From Silvania confinis (GTDB taxonomy: Bacteria > Pseudomonadota > Gammaproteobacteria > Enterobacterales > Enterobacteriaceae): 64,000 nucleotides of DNA. Shown piece after piece: positions 9,898 through 20,885 of the stretch. A program made the translations under genes and the position numbers. Position 1 is the stretch's first letter; each line of letters opens with the position of its first letter. The notes under the pieces are model-generated. The model saw nothing but the letters and a program-made list of their open reading frames with translations. It had not been told where the DNA came from and made no database searches. Location of the stretch: positions 62,001-126,000 of the forward strand of contig NZ_JAMGZJ010000068.1 of the NCBI RefSeq assembly GCF_025564085.1, in the 5' to 3' direction.

Positions 9898-11755
9898 CCA
9901 CACGCTGATACAGGCGCTTATTTATCTGGGGGCTGCGGCGCTGATTGTACCGATTGCTGTCCGGCTGGGGTTAGGATCCGTGCTTGGGTATCTGATTGCT
10001 GGCTGTGTGATTGGGCCGTGGGGATTACGGCTGGTCACCGATGCTGAGGCGATCCTGCATTTTGCAGAAATCGGTGTGGTGCTGATGCTGTTTGTCATCG
10101 GGCTTGAGCTGGATCCACGTCGCCTGTGGAAACTGCGGGCGTCGGTGTTTGGCGGAGGCGCTTTGCAGATGTTGGCCTGCGGTCTACTTTTAGGCGGTTT
10201 TTGCATCCTGCTGGGTATGGACTGGAAGGTGGCAGAGCTTATCGGCATGACGCTGGCGCTCTCATCCACGGCTATTGCGATGCAGGCGATGAACGAGCGT
10301 AATCTCACCGTTTCGCAATTGGGACGCAGCACCTTTTCGGTTCTGCTGTTCCAGGATATCGCCGCAATCCCGCTGGTGGCGATGATCCCCTTGCTGGCGG
10401 TCTCGGGGGCGTCCACCACGCTTGGTGCCTTTGCCCTCTCGGCGTTAAAAGTCGCCGGGGCACTGACGCTGGTGATTCTGCTCGGACGTTACGTCAGCCG
10501 ACCGCTGCTGCGCTTTGTGGCACGCTCTGGACTGCGGGAAGTGTTCAGCGCCGTGGCCTTGTTTTTGGTATTTGGCTTCGGGCTGATGCTGGAAGAGGCC
10601 GGGCTTTCTATGGCGATGGGCGCGTTTCTGGCTGGGGTCCTGCTGGCAAGCTCGGAGTACCGACATGCGCTGGAAAGCGATATCGAGCCCTTTAAAGGGC
10701 TGCTGCTGGGACTCTTTTTCATCGGGGTCGGGATGTCAGTCGATTTCGGTACATTAGTCAGCCATCCGCTGCGTATCGCGACCCTGTTGGTAGGGTTCCT
10801 TGTAATCAAAATGGCGATGCTCTGGCTGGTTGCGCGCCCACTGAAGGTACCCAATAAGCAACGCCGTTGGTTTGCCGTGCTGCTGGGGCAAGGGAGCGAA
10901 TTCGCGTTTGTGGTATTTGGTGCGGCAAATATGGCAAATGTGCTGGATCCCGAGTGGGCCAAAGCGCTGACGCTGGCGGTTGCGCTGTCGATGGCGGCTA
11001 CCCCGCTGTTGCTGGTGATCTTGAGTCGCCTGGAGGCGAATGACAGCGGTCAGGCGCGCGAGGCAGATGAAATAGACGAAGAACAGCCGCGGGTGATCAT
11101 TGCCGGGTTTGGCCGTTTTGGGCAGATCGCGGGTCGTTTGTTACTTTCCAGTGGGGTGAAAATGGTCATCCTCGATCATGATCCTGACCATGTCGAAACG
11201 CTGCGTAAGTTCGATATGAAAGTGTTCTATGGCGATGCCACCCGAATCGATCTGCTTGAATCCGCCGGCGCGCGCAAGGCGGAAGTGTTGATCAATGCGA
11301 TTGACGATCCGAAGAACAGCCTGCAGCTGGCAGAGCTGGTGCTGGCGCATTTCCCGCATCTGAAAATCATCTCCCGCGCCCGTGATGTCGATCATTACAT
11401 CAAGCTGCGTCAGGCAGGCATTGAGACCGCAGAGCGTGAAACCTTCGAGGGAGCACTTAAATCTGGCCGACTGGCGCTGGAAAGCCTCGGTCTGGGCGCG
11501 TATGAAGCCCGGGAACGTGCGGACCTGTTCCGCCGGTTTAATCTGGAGATGGTCGAAGAGATGGTCGAACTGACGGAAAACGATGCATCGTCGCGCGCGG
11601 CAGTCGTCAAACGCACCAGCGCGATGCTAACCGAGATCATTAATGAAGATCGTAATCATCTGTCGCTGACGCAGCGTCATGGCTGGCAAGGAACGGAAGA
11701 GGGCAAGCATACCGGGGATCCACAGGACGAGCCGGAGAGTAAACCTGTAGCGTGA
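9890..11755 (+). CDS. kefC: Glutathione-regulated K+/H+ efflux antiporter KefC
   Basis: Inner-membrane antiporter that acidifies the cytoplasm during electrophile attack. It is held shut by glutathione and opened by glutathione adducts. Start is the ATG at 9890 (MDSHTLIQ), giving 621 residues. An upstream in-frame extension lies inside kefF and is not used. Residues 1-380 form the CPA2 membrane domain. The regulatory loop HALESDIEP keeps E262 and D264, which gate the E. coli channel. A linker rich in Glu precedes the C-terminal KTN/RCK domain, with the nucleotide motif GFGRFG at 406-411. Confidence 0.97.
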   Translation: MDSHTLIQALIYLGAAALIVPIAVRLGLGSVLGYLIAGCVIGPWGLRLVTDAEAILHFAEIGVVLMLFVIGLELDPRRLWKLRASVFGGGALQMLACGLLLGGFCILLGMDWKVAELIGMTLALSSTAIAMQAMNERNLTVSQLGRSTFSVLLFQDIAAIPLVAMIPLLAVSGASTTLGAFALSALKVAGALTLVILLGRYVSRPLLRFVARSGLREVFSAVALFLVFGFGLMLEEAGLSMAMGAFLAGVLLASSEYRHALESDIEPFKGLLLGLFFIGVGMSVDFGTLVSHPLRIATLLVGFLVIKMAMLWLVARPLKVPNKQRRWFAVLLGQGSEFAFVVFGAANMANVLDPEWAKALTLAVALSMAATPLLLVILSRLEANDSGQAREADEIDEEQPRVIIAGFGRFGQIAGRLLLSSGVKMVILDHDPDHVETLRKFDMKVFYGDATRIDLLESAGARKAEVLINAIDDPKNSLQLAELVLAHFPHLKIISRARDVDHYIKLRQAGIETAERETFEGALKSGRLALESLGLGAYEARERADLFRRFNLEMVEEMVELTENDASSRAAVVKRTSAMLTEIINEDRNHLSLTQRHGWQGTEEGKHTGDPQDEPESKPVA

Positions 11756-11808
11756 AGCGGGGTTGCCAGCAAATATAAAATATTTCCGCTTCTTTACTCC
11801 GCCGCCAG

Positions 11809-11837
11809 TCGACGAAAGATTAAGCTTTCCGTATAGT
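11809..11837 (+). promoter_or_regulatory. folA promoter
   Basis: TCGACG (11809-11814) and TATAGT (11832-11837) are spaced by 17 bp, 33 bases before the folA ATG. The region also holds a T8 run in the leader, as is usual for enterobacterial folA. Confidence 0.6.
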
Positions 11838-11867
11838 GGCGGCAATTTTTTTGCATCCGGGAATTAA

Positions 11868-12350
<483 letters not shown>

Positions 12351-12357
12351 TGTATTA

Positions 12358-12386
12358 CTGCACCTTTCTCGTCGGGAGAGGTGCAG
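12358..12386. terminator. Hairpin between convergent folA and apaH
   Basis: A 13-bp stem with two wobble pairs (12358-12370 with 12374-12386) and a GTC loop lies 7 bases after the folA stop and 7 bases before the apaH stop. It lacks a U tract on either strand, so it may act as a 3' end stabiliser or Rho-assisted terminator. Confidence 0.5.
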
Positions 12387-12393
12387 TCCACCG

Positions 12394-13242
12394 CTACGAG
12401 GCGACCGCCTCATCCTCGCCTAAATCCAGCCGCCGGTTCGATGGCTGAACGAAATACGCTTTATCTTCCCAGCGCAAACACGTGAGATCGCCCCCCCAGC
12501 AGCAGCCGGTATCCAGCCCGTAGATGCCCTCAGGGGTCCCTTTGCCTTCGAGCGAGGCCCAGTGGCCAAAGATCACGCTATATTGTTCCGTTACTGGCCC
12601 GGGGATCGCAAACCACGGCTTAAGCGGCGTGGGTGCATTTTCTGGCACGTCTTTGCAGTACATATCCAGCTGGCCGTTCGGGAAGCAGTAACGCATGCGG
12701 GTAAAAGCGTTAGAGATAAAGCGCAGGCGCGCAACGCCGCTAAGCTCCAGGCTCCAGTTATTGGGCATGTCGCCATACATCGCATCAAGGAAGAAGGGAT
12801 ACGAGTCGCTGGCCAGCACCGCTTCCACATCGCGTGCGCACTCTTTCGCGGTCTGCAGATCCCACTGCGGCGTGATGCCCGCATGTGCCATCACCAGTTT
12901 CTTCTCTTCGTCGATCTGCAGCAGCGGCTGACGGCGAAGCCAGTTAATCAGCTCATCGGCGTCAGGTGCGTCCAGTAACGGTGTGATGCGGTCTTTAGGT
13001 TTGTTACGGCTGATCCCTGCAAAGACGGCCAGCAGATGTAGGTCGTGGTTGCCGAGGACAACCCGGACGCTGTCACCCAGCGACTTCACGAAGCGCAATA
13101 CTTCCAGCGATCCAGGGCCACGCGCGACGAGATCGCCCGTCAGCCACAATGTGTCAGTACCCGGGGTAAAATTCACCTGCTTTAACAACGCGATCAGTTC
13201 ATCGTAGCAACCGTGAACGTCACCAATGAGATATGTAGACAT
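12394..13242 (-). CDS. apaH: Symmetrical bis(5'-nucleosyl)-tetraphosphatase ApaH
   Basis: Calcineurin-like metallophosphatase that splits Ap4A into two ADP and also removes Np4 caps from RNA 5' ends. The 282 residues carry the metal motifs GDVHGC (D8, H10), GDLVARGP near 36 and GNHD near 63. It is the last gene of the lptD-surA-pdxA-rsmA-apaG-apaH operon, 3 bases after apaG. Confidence 0.97.
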   Translation of the reverse strand: MSTYLIGDVHGCYDELIALLKQVNFTPGTDTLWLTGDLVARGPGSLEVLRFVKSLGDSVRVVLGNHDLHLLAVFAGISRNKPKDRITPLLDAPDADELINWLRRQPLLQIDEEKKLVMAHAGITPQWDLQTAKECARDVEAVLASDSYPFFLDAMYGDMPNNWSLELSGVARLRFISNAFTRMRYCFPNGQLDMYCKDVPENAPTPLKPWFAIPGPVTEQYSVIFGHWASLEGKGTPEGIYGLDTGCCWGGDLTCLRWEDKAYFVQPSNRRLDLGEDEAVAS

Positions 13243-13245
13243 GTT

Positions 13246-13623
13246 TTAGTGAATGAGTGTTGGAACAGCCAGACGGAAAACAGGAATGGCAATACGGAAC
13301 GTATTGCCGTCGGTATCGACCATTTCATAATGGCCTTGCATGGTACCCATTGGCGTTTCGATGACCGCGCCGCTGGTGTACTGAAACTCTTCGCCGGGCT
13401 CGATGTGCGGTTGTTCACCGACGACACCTTCGCCCTGGACTTCGATTTCACGGCCATTGCCGTTAGTGATAAGCCAGTAGCGCCCAAGCAGTTGCACAGG
13501 CATCCGCCCCAGATTGCGAATGGTTACAGTGTAAGCAAAAACATAGCGCTCTTCGTCCGGTGTGGATTGGGACTCAACATAGATGCTTTGTACATGAACA
13601 CATACGCGGGGCGAATCAATCAT
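13246..13623 (-). CDS. apaG: ApaG protein (Co2+/Mg2+ efflux-associated)
   Basis: 125-residue cytoplasmic protein with a single fibronectin-III-like ApaG/DUF525 beta-sandwich. The VRNLG-like [17 protein letters not shown] segment and the [13 protein letters not shown] stretch are diagnostic. Its biochemical role is unresolved; mutants in relatives affect Co2+ resistance. It sits between rsmA and apaH with 3-base gaps on both sides, which argues for strict co-translation. Confidence 0.95.
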   Translation of the reverse strand: MIDSPRVCVHVQSIYVESQSTPDEERYVFAYTVTIRNLGRMPVQLLGRYWLITNGNGREIEVQGEGVVGEQPHIEPGEEFQYTSGAVIETPMGTMQGHYEMVDTDGNTFRIAIPVFRLAVPTLIH

Positions 13624-13626
13624 GGC

Positions 13627-14448
13627 TTAGCTCTCCTTCGGCGGCGCATTTTCGCTGATGTAATTTGCCAGCCTGCAGTACTGTTCAACGGAAATGTTCT
13701 CCGCACGCATTGTCGGGTCGATGCCCAACTGCGCCAGCACTTCAACAGTAAACAGATTACCAAGGCTGTTACGAATTGTTTTACGGCGCTGATTAAAGGC
13801 TTCTGTGGTGATGCGGCTCAGCACGCGCAGCTCTTTAACCGGATGCGGTACAACGGCATGAGGAACCAGACGAACCACCGCAGAATCGACTTTTGGCGCA
13901 GGCGTAAAGGCCGTTGGCGGTACTTCGAGCACCGGAATAATCTGGCAATAGTACTGCGCCATCACGCTTAATCGACCATACGCTTTACTGTTTGGTCCTG
14001 CAACCAGTCGGTTGACGACCTCTTTTTGCAACATAAAGTGCATGTCGGCAATGGCATCAGTATAGCTAAACAGGTGGAACATCAGCGGCGTGGAGATGTT
14101 ATACGGCAGGTTACCGAACACGCGCAGCGGCTGACCGAGCTTCTCTGACAGCTCGCCGAAGTTCATGGTCATCGCATCTTGCTGATAGATAGTCAGCTTA
14201 GGGCCAAGGAACGGATGCGTTTGCAGGCGTGCGGCGAGATCGCGATCCAGTTCGATAACAGTCATTTCGTCGAGACGTTCACCCACCGGTTCAGTCAGTG
14301 CGGCAAGACCTGGACCGATTTCGACCATTGCCTGGCCTTTTTGTGGATTAATCGCTGAAACGATGCTTTCGATAACGAATCGATCGTTAAGGAAGTTTTG
14401 CCCGAAGCGTTTACGGGCTAAGTGGCCCTGATGGACTCTAGTATTCAT
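13627..14448 (-). CDS. rsmA: 16S rRNA dimethyladenosine transferase RsmA (KsgA)
   Basis: Dimethylates A1518 and A1519 in the 3' hairpin of 16S rRNA, a late 30S assembly check. The 273 residues include the SAM motif [11 protein letters not shown] near residue 42 and the catalytic NLPYNIS near 113. The FGQNFL N-terminal motif of the family is present. Its start overlaps the pdxA stop by 4 bases. Loss in relatives gives kasugamycin resistance; the gene here is intact. Confidence 0.97.
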   Translation of the reverse strand: MNTRVHQGHLARKRFGQNFLNDRFVIESIVSAINPQKGQAMVEIGPGLAALTEPVGERLDEMTVIELDRDLAARLQTHPFLGPKLTIYQQDAMTMNFGELSEKLGQPLRVFGNLPYNISTPLMFHLFSYTDAIADMHFMLQKEVVNRLVAGPNSKAYGRLSVMAQYYCQIIPVLEVPPTAFTPAPKVDSAVVRLVPHAVVPHPVKELRVLSRITTEAFNQRRKTIRNSLGNLFTVEVLAQLGIDPTMRAENISVEQYCRLANYISENAPPKES

Positions 14449-15431
14449 TGAGTATTAACAATCATTTTGATGGCGAGATTAAGCGCCGTAATAAAACTGC
14501 CGACATCTGCTTTACCCTGTCCTGCTAAATCAAGCGCAGTACCATGGTCAACAGACGTGCGAATAAAGGGTAAACCGAGGGTAATATTCACGCCGCGGCC
14601 AAAGCCCTGGTATTTTAGCACGGGAAGGCCCTGATCGTGGTACATCGCCAGCACGGCGTCAGCATTCCCGAGGTATTTCGGTTGAAACAGGGTATCGGCA
14701 GGCAAGGGCCCGCTGAGATTCATTCCCTGTGCCCGCAGCGTATCCAGTACCGGAATGATGGTGTCGATCTCTTCCGTGCCCATGTGTCCGCCTTCACCCG
14801 CGTGCGGATTGAGGCCGCACACCAGCACGTGCGGATCATTAATGCCGAATTTAGTCCGCAGATCGTGATGCAGGATCGTAATGACCTCATGCAGCAGATC
14901 CGGGGTGATAGCATCAGAGACGGCTTTGATCGGAAGATGGGTTGTTGCCAGCGCGACCCGTAGTTCCTCGGTCGCCAGCATCATCACCACTTTTGGGCTG
15001 TGCGAGCGCTCTTCAAAAAACTCGGTATGCCCGGTAAAGGCGACACCCGCATCGTTGATCACCCCTTTATGGACCGGCCCGGTAATCAGTGCGGCAAATT
15101 CACCGCTCAGGCAGCCATCGCAGGCGCGCGCCAGCGTGTCCACCACGTAATGACCATTCTCCGTACTGAGCTGACCGGGGATAACCGACGTGCGCAACGC
15201 AACGGGCAGCAGCGTGAGCGTGCCCGCCTGCTGTGGAAGGGGCGCGTTTTCCGCGCAGTAGGGTAGCAGCGTCAGCGGCAGATTGAGCTGCTTCGCCCGC
15301 GCCTCAAGCACGCTGGCATCTGCGCAGACAACCAGTTCGACCGGCCAGCTGCGCTGGGCGAGCTGGACGACCAAATCGGGACCAATCCCGGCGGGTTCGC
15401 CGGGCGTGATGACCACACGATGCAGTTTCAT
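14445..15431 (-). CDS. pdxA: 4-hydroxythreonine-4-phosphate dehydrogenase
   Basis: NAD-dependent oxidation of 4-phosphohydroxy-threonine in the DXP-dependent pyridoxal phosphate route; PdxJ uses the product. The 328 residues are one fewer than in E. coli. [12 protein letters not shown] at the N-terminus, GHTEFF, and the metal-binding His residues in [14 protein letters not shown] and MYHDQGLP are all present. The start overlaps the surA stop by one base (TAATG). Confidence 0.97.
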   Translation of the reverse strand: MKLHRVVITPGEPAGIGPDLVVQLAQRSWPVELVVCADASVLEARAKQLNLPLTLLPYCAENAPLPQQAGTLTLLPVALRTSVIPGQLSTENGHYVVDTLARACDGCLSGEFAALITGPVHKGVINDAGVAFTGHTEFFEERSHSPKVVMMLATEELRVALATTHLPIKAVSDAITPDLLHEVITILHHDLRTKFGINDPHVLVCGLNPHAGEGGHMGTEEIDTIIPVLDTLRAQGMNLSGPLPADTLFQPKYLGNADAVLAMYHDQGLPVLKYQGFGRGVNITLGLPFIRTSVDHGTALDLAGQGKADVGSFITALNLAIKMIVNTQ

Positions 15432-16717
15432 TAGTTGCTCAGAACTTTGACGTAGGCACTGGCGCGTTGTTCTTGCATCCAGGTTGCGGCTTCTTCAGAG
15501 AACTTACGGTTGAACAGCATGCGGTACGCACGGTCTTTTTGCGCTGCATCGGTTTTATCCACATTGCGGGTGTCCAGCAGCTCAATCAGGTGCCAGCCGA
15601 AGGTGGAGTGAACCGGGGCGCTAAGCTGACCTTTGTTCATTTTCATCAGCGCATCACGGAAGGCAGGATCGTAAATGTCTGCAGCCGCCCAGCCCAGATC
15701 GCCGCCCTGATTGGCAGAACCCGGATCCTGAGAGAACTCTTTCGCCGCGTTCACAAAGGAGGTTTTACCACTGCGAATATCGGCGGCAATTTGCTCCAGT
15801 TTGGTCCGTGCCTGATCGTCATTCATGAGCGGGGAAGGTTTCAGCAGAATGTGGCGAGCGTGGACTTCGGTCACGGAGATGCTCTGGCTTTGGCCACGCA
15901 AATCGTTAACTTTCAGCACGTGGAAACCGACGCCGGAACGAATCGGGCCAACGATATCGCCTTTCTTCGCCGTGCTCAGTGCCTGGGCAAAGATAGAAGG
16001 CAGTTCCTGAATACGTCCCCAGCCCATCTGTCCGCCTTTCAGCGCCTGCTGGTCAGCAGAATAGGTAATAGCCAGTTTGCCGAAGTCATCGCCGTTACGT
16101 GCCTGCTCAACAATCGAACGCGCCTGGCTTTCTGCGTCAGCAACCTGGTCGGAAGACGGGTTTTCTGGCAGCGGGATCAGGATGTGGCTCAGGTTAAGTT
16201 CGGTGCTGGCATCGTTCTGATTGCCGACCTGTTTAGCCAGTGATTCGACTTCCTGCGGCAGGATAGTGACGCGACGACGAACTTCATTGTTACGCACCTC
16301 AGAAATCAGCATCTCTTTGCGGATCTGGTTGCGATAGGTTGAATTGCTAACACCGTCATAGGTCAGACGGCTACGCATCTGATCGGCAGACATGTTGTTC
16401 TGTTTAGCAATGTTGGCGATAGCCTGATCGAGCTGCTCATCAGAGATTTTCACACCCATTTTCTGACCCATTTGCAGTACGATCTGATCCATGATCAGAC
16501 GTTCAAGGATCTGATGACGCAGTGTGGCATCATCCGGAAGTTGCTGACCTGCCTGACCCGCGTTGAGCTTCACAGACTGCATTAAACCATCAACGTCGCT
16601 CTCAAGTACCACACCGTTGTTCACAACGGCAGCGACTTTGTCGACAACCTGTGGGGCCGCGAAGCTGGTATTCGCAACCATAGCGATACCGAGCAGCAGC
16701 GTTTTCCAGTTCTTCAT
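15431..16717 (-). CDS. surA: Periplasmic chaperone and prolyl isomerase SurA
   Basis: Escorts unfolded outer-membrane proteins, LptD among them, to the BAM complex. The 428 residues match E. coli. A signal peptide ends near NTSFA|APQ. An N-terminal chaperone domain is followed by two parvulin (PpiC) domains, about 172-273 and 283-382, the second marked by [14 protein letters not shown] and HLIELLDTR. It is 52 bases after lptD. The autotransporter at 6135 would be one of its likely clients. Confidence 0.98.
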   Translation of the reverse strand: MKNWKTLLLGIAMVANTSFAAPQVVDKVAAVVNNGVVLESDVDGLMQSVKLNAGQAGQQLPDDATLRHQILERLIMDQIVLQMGQKMGVKISDEQLDQAIANIAKQNNMSADQMRSRLTYDGVSNSTYRNQIRKEMLISEVRNNEVRRRVTILPQEVESLAKQVGNQNDASTELNLSHILIPLPENPSSDQVADAESQARSIVEQARNGDDFGKLAITYSADQQALKGGQMGWGRIQELPSIFAQALSTAKKGDIVGPIRSGVGFHVLKVNDLRGQSQSISVTEVHARHILLKPSPLMNDDQARTKLEQIAADIRSGKTSFVNAAKEFSQDPGSANQGGDLGWAAADIYDPAFRDALMKMNKGQLSAPVHSTFGWHLIELLDTRNVDKTDAAQKDRAYRMLFNRKFSEEAATWMQEQRASAYVKVLSN

Positions 16718-16769
16718 ACTTTTTCCATATCAATTACCGCAATTGCGGATTACGTTTCAATTCAATGCA

Positions 16770-19118
16770 TTACAACGAATTTTGGTACGGCAGAATATTC
16801 GACCGCAGCATCTGCTGTGTACCCAGACCGTAGTTAGAGCTCAGGCCACGCAGTTCGATGTTAAAGCCGATAACTTTATCGTATTCGCTTTGCGCTCGGG
16901 TGTTATCCCAACCGTTCAGCTTACGTTCATAGCCAACGCGGATCGCGTAACAGCAGGAGCTGTACTGCAGACCCACCATCTGATCCGCCGGTTTGCTGGT
17001 ATTGGTGTCAAAGTAGTAGGCACCGACAACGGACCAGCGGTCAACAATCGGCCAACTTGCGGTACCGCCCACCTGCGAAATGCCCTCTTTATACTGCTCG
17101 GCCGACGCATAGTTAGGCAATGTCGCCTGGATGTATTCCGGACTGGCGTAGCGATAGCTCAGCTGCAGCAGTCGGTCTTCATCACGACGATACTCGATGG
17201 TACCGCTGCCGGTGGCAACGTTGTTCAGACGCGTATCGTACTGCACGCCGCCGCGCAGACCCCAGCGATCGGTCATACGCCAGTAAGTATCGCCGGCCCA
17301 GACCAGTGCCCCTTTTTTGTCGTTCTGCTCCCATTGGATATTGTCATCACCGGTTCGGGCTTCGGTGAAATAGTAGATTTGACCAACAGAAGCATTAAAA
17401 CGTTCAACTGCCGCATTATCATAAACGCGAGTTGTGACCCCGGTCGTAACCTGGTTCGCCGACGCGATACGGTCCAGACCGCCGTAAGTACGGTCGCGGA
17501 ACAGGCCGCTGTAGTCCGATTGCAGGAACGCAGAGTCGTAGTTCTGAATATTGCTCTGATCGCGATATGGCACATACAGATACTGGGCACGCGGCTCCAG
17601 CGTCTGGGTATAGCCTTCGCTCCAGTTCATATCGCGTTCAAAGACCAGTTTGCCGTCCATTTTAAACTGCGGCAGCGTACGGTTAACGGAATCTTCCAGC
17701 CGGGTACCGTTTGTGGCGTTGTACGTCTCAAAGTTTTCTTGCTGATAGTGCGTCGCCATCAGCTTAACTTCGGTGTCGAGGCTTCCCCAATCATTTGATA
17801 CAGGCAGATTAATCGTCGGCTCCAGGTGGAGACGCGTGGCTTCTGGCATGTTGTTGTTAGTATTGACGAAATGCACCGCCTGGGCATAAACGCGGGTATC
17901 GAACGGCCCAACGTCATTCTGGTACCAGTTAACGTCCAGCTGCGGTTCGGCAGCATACGTATTGGAGTTTTGAGTACTGAAGACCTGGAACTGTTTGGTT
18001 GATACTGTGGCGTCAAAGTTCTGCACCGCATAGCCCGCGCTGAAGATCTGCGTGGCATAGCCGTCGGTACTGGAACCGTACTTCGACGAGAAGTCGTTGA
18101 AATAGTGAGGATCGCTGACCTTGGTATAGTCAATATTAAAACGCCATACCTGGTCCATCACCCCGGCGTGCTGCCAGTAGTACAGCCAGCGGTGGCGCTC
18201 GCCCTCGGTTGGGTGTTCATCTTCAAAGACTTTATCCGATGGCAGGTAGTCGAGCTCCATCAGACCTGCACCCGCCTGCGACAGATAACGGAACTCGTTT
18301 TCCCACATGATGTTGCCGCGCTTGTGGATATAGTGCGGTGTGATCGTGGCGTCCATATTGGGCGCGATGTTCCAGTAGTACGGCAGGTAAAATTCGAAAT
18401 AATTGCTGGTGCTGTAGCGGGCATTCGGGATTAAAAAGCCCGACCGACGTTTATCACCTACCGGCAGCTGCATATAAGGGCTGTAGAAGACCGGTACCGG
18501 GCCGAGCTTAAAGCGGGCGTTCCAGATCTCAGCAACCTGCTCTTCGCGGTCGTGGATCACTTCGCTACCGACCACGCTCCAGGTATCAGAGCCTGGCAGA
18601 CAGGACGTAAAAGTCCCATTCTCGAGAATGGTGTAGCGGTTTTCGCCGCGCTGCTTCATCAGGTCGGCTTTACCGCGACCCTGACGTCCAACCATCTGAT
18701 AATCACCTTCCCAGACGTTGGTATCTTTGGTATTCAGATTCGACCAGGCTTTCGGACCTTTCAGAATGACCTGATTATCGTCATAGTGCACATTACCGAG
18801 TGCATCCACCGTGCGTACCGGCTCTGCTGCGCCTTCAGGCTGCTTTTGATGCAGCTGGACTTCATCGGCCAGCAGGCGGCTGTTGCCCTGGTTAATATCC
18901 ACATTGCCGCTGAACACGGCATCGTCAGGATAGTTACCTTTCGCATTATCAGCGGTAATGGTGACCGGCAGCGCGTTCGTATCACCCTGCACCAGCGGGC
19001 GATCGTAGCTAGGGACACCCAGCATACATTGCGAGGCGAGATCGGCCGCCAGCCCTTGTTGACTGTACAAGGCGGCAGCTATCATCGTGGCCAGGAGGGT
19101 GGGGATACGTTTTTTCAT
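16770..19118 (-). CDS. lptD: LPS-assembly outer-membrane translocon LptD
   Basis: Essential 26-stranded barrel which, with the LptE plug, inserts lipopolysaccharide into the outer leaflet. I start at the ATG that begins MKKRIPTLL (19118), the E. coli start, giving 782 residues. An in-frame ATG at 19142 would spoil the signal peptide. The signal peptide ends near QGLA|ADL, followed by an OstA jellyroll and the barrel. The four cysteines of the two interdomain disulfides are kept: C31, C173 and the C722-C723 pair. It heads the operon that continues to apaH. Confidence 0.97.
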   Translation of the reverse strand: MKKRIPTLLATMIAAALYSQQGLAADLASQCMLGVPSYDRPLVQGDTNALPVTITADNAKGNYPDDAVFSGNVDINQGNSRLLADEVQLHQKQPEGAAEPVRTVDALGNVHYDDNQVILKGPKAWSNLNTKDTNVWEGDYQMVGRQGRGKADLMKQRGENRYTILENGTFTSCLPGSDTWSVVGSEVIHDREEQVAEIWNARFKLGPVPVFYSPYMQLPVGDKRRSGFLIPNARYSTSNYFEFYLPYYWNIAPNMDATITPHYIHKRGNIMWENEFRYLSQAGAGLMELDYLPSDKVFEDEHPTEGERHRWLYYWQHAGVMDQVWRFNIDYTKVSDPHYFNDFSSKYGSSTDGYATQIFSAGYAVQNFDATVSTKQFQVFSTQNSNTYAAEPQLDVNWYQNDVGPFDTRVYAQAVHFVNTNNNMPEATRLHLEPTINLPVSNDWGSLDTEVKLMATHYQQENFETYNATNGTRLEDSVNRTLPQFKMDGKLVFERDMNWSEGYTQTLEPRAQYLYVPYRDQSNIQNYDSAFLQSDYSGLFRDRTYGGLDRIASANQVTTGVTTRVYDNAAVERFNASVGQIYYFTEARTGDDNIQWEQNDKKGALVWAGDTYWRMTDRWGLRGGVQYDTRLNNVATGSGTIEYRRDEDRLLQLSYRYASPEYIQATLPNYASAEQYKEGISQVGGTASWPIVDRWSVVGAYYFDTNTSKPADQMVGLQYSSCCYAIRVGYERKLNGWDNTRAQSEYDKVIGFNIELRGLSSNYGLGTQQMLRSNILPYQNSL

Positions 19119-19358
19119 ACGTTTTATTTTGTGTTCCGTCATCAGTGGCTTATCGCTGGCAAACGGTCAGAGACTATCTTACTCATCATCGCAGTGCCAG
19201 CGTTAATCCTGCCCGTAGGCGAGCAGTGGTGATAGGCTCGCTATTGAATGACGAGTATGATAATGCAAATTATAGGCGATGTCCTTCAATTGACCGTGGC
19301 TCGATTCGCGGAATGATGGCGTTGCGCGGAATCAAATACATCACCATTTGGGGAGTAT
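19119..19358. promoter_or_regulatory. Divergent lptD/djlA promoter region
   Basis: 240 bases between two divergent genes must hold both promoters. In E. coli lptD has a sigma-E promoter, but no clear GGAACTT/TCAAA pair was found here by eye. No ORF in it is convincing. Confidence 0.4.
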
Positions 19359-20174
19359 ATGCAGTATTGGGGAAAAATTATCGGCGTGGCCTTCGCTTTA
19401 CTGATGGGCGCAGGCTTCTGGGGCATCCTTTTGGGGCTGATTATCGGCCATATGTTTGATAAAGCACGAAGTCGTAAGATGGCGTGGTTTGCCAATCAAC
19501 GCGATCGTCAGGCACTTTTTTTTGCCACCACCTTTGAAGTGATGGGCCATCTGACCAAATCGAAAGGGCGGGTGACCGAGGCCGACATCCACATCGCCAG
19601 CCAGTTTATGGACCGCATGAACCTGCACGGAGATTCCCGGGCGGCGGCGCAGCACGCGTTTCGTATCGGCAAGGCGGATAACTATCCCCTGCGCGAAAAA
19701 ATGCGTCAGTTTCGCGGCATCTGCTTCGGCCGTTCTGACTTAATCCGGATGTTTCTGGAAATTCAGATCCAGGCTGCGTTCGCTGACGGCTCATTGCACC
19801 CTAACGAACGTACGGTGCTGTACGTGATTGCCGAAGAGCTGGGCATCTCCCGCAGCCAGTTCGATCAGTTCCTGCGCATGATGCAGGGCGGGGCACACTT
19901 TGGCGGCGGCTATCAACAACAGCAGGCAGGCGGCGGTTGGCAGCAAGCGCAGCGTGGACCGACGCTGGAAGATGCCTGCAATGTGCTGGGTGTAAAGCCT
20001 ACTGACGAAGCGACGACCATCAAGCGCGCCTACCGCAAGCTGATGAGCGAGCACCATCCGGATAAGCTGGTGGCGAAAGGTTTACCGCCGGAAATGATGG
20101 AGATGGCAAAGCAGAAAGCGCAGGAAATTCAGAAAGCGTACGAACTGATTAAAGAGCAGAAAGGCTTTAAGTAA
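19359..20174 (+). CDS. djlA: Membrane-anchored DnaJ-like co-chaperone DjlA
   Basis: Type III DnaJ protein that stimulates DnaK and, when overproduced in E. coli, activates the Rcs capsule phosphorelay. The 271 residues match. An N-terminal glycine-rich membrane segment (about residues 7-31) serves in dimerisation. A TerB-like helical domain follows, then a Gln/Gly-rich linker (QQQQAGGG region), and a C-terminal J domain with HPD in EHHPDK near residue 233. GGGAG lies only 3 bases from the ATG, a tight spacing. Confidence 0.96.
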   Translation: MQYWGKIIGVAFALLMGAGFWGILLGLIIGHMFDKARSRKMAWFANQRDRQALFFATTFEVMGHLTKSKGRVTEADIHIASQFMDRMNLHGDSRAAAQHAFRIGKADNYPLREKMRQFRGICFGRSDLIRMFLEIQIQAAFADGSLHPNERTVLYVIAEELGISRSQFDQFLRMMQGGAHFGGGYQQQQAGGGWQQAQRGPTLEDACNVLGVKPTDEATTIKRAYRKLMSEHHPDKLVAKGLPPEMMEMAKQKAQEIQKAYELIKEQKGFK

Positions 20175-20181
20175 GGATGAA

Positions 20182-20207
20182 GCCCGGCTAGCAAAGCGCT
20201 GCCGGGC
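20182..20207. terminator. REP-like hairpin between djlA and rluA
   Basis: GCCCGGC (20182-20188) pairs with GCCGGGC (20201-20207) between convergent genes. There is no U tract on the plus strand. It resembles the hairpin after carB and probably serves both genes as a 3' boundary. Confidence 0.5.
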
Positions 20208-20213
20208 AACCTG

Positions 20214-20873
20214 TCAAAAATCTACCGGCGCCTTAAAGGTCATTGGCGTGCCATATTCCGGGTGGGTAATGGTCAGCATCTCGGCGTGCAGCTGCAGGCG
20301 GGGTGCCATTGCCAGTGCTTCTGGTGAGGCATAAAAGCGGTCACCCAGAATCGGATGTCCTAACGCCAGCATATGCACACGCAGCTGGTGCGAGCGGCCG
20401 GTAATCGGTTTTAAGCGCACCCGCGCGCTATTATCCGCCGCGTACTCCAGCACTTCATACTCGGTTTGCGCCGCTTTGCCGGTCTCATAGCACACCATCT
20501 GCTTCGGACGGTTCGGCCAGTCGCAGATCAGCGGCAGATCAACCAGCCCTTCGGCCGGTTGCGGATGCCCCCAGACGCGCGCCACGTACTGTTTCTTCGT
20601 CTCGCGCTCGCGAAACTGGCGCTTAAGCTCGCGCTCTGCCGCCTTGGTCAGCGCCACCACAATCACACCACTGGTAGCCATGTCCAGACGGTGGACGGAC
20701 TCCGCCTGCGGATGATCGCGCTGGATGCGCGTCATCACGCTGTCTTTGTGCTCCTCCAGCCTGCCGGGCACGGACAACAAGCCGCTCGGCTTGTTGACCA
20801 CCATAATGTGTTCATCCTGATACAGAATGACCAGCCACGGATCCTGCGGCGGATTGTAGGGTTCCATTACCAT
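20214..20873 (-). CDS. rluA: Dual-specificity rRNA/tRNA pseudouridine synthase RluA
   Basis: Makes pseudouridine 746 in 23S rRNA and pseudouridine 32 in several tRNAs. The 219 residues equal the E. coli length. The catalytic Asp lies in HRLDMATSG near residue 64, and the GRSHQLRVHM signature is intact. It starts 12 bases after the rapA stop, so co-transcription with rapA is likely. The yabP/yabQ remnants found near here in E. coli are absent. Confidence 0.97.
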   Translation of the reverse strand: MVMEPYNPPQDPWLVILYQDEHIMVVNKPSGLLSVPGRLEEHKDSVMTRIQRDHPQAESVHRLDMATSGVIVVALTKAAERELKRQFRERETKKQYVARVWGHPQPAEGLVDLPLICDWPNRPKQMVCYETGKAAQTEYEVLEYAADNSARVRLKPITGRSHQLRVHMLALGHPILGDRFYASPEALAMAPRLQLHAEMLTITHPEYGTPMTFKAPVDF

Positions 20874-20885
20874 TTTGCGCCTCGT

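Noticed and set aside
11754-11792. GAAGCGG/CCGCTTC pair after kefC as a terminator
   Set aside because: The loop is 25 bases, with only a small AAATAT/ATATTT inner stem, and the U run is short. Not strong enough to list.
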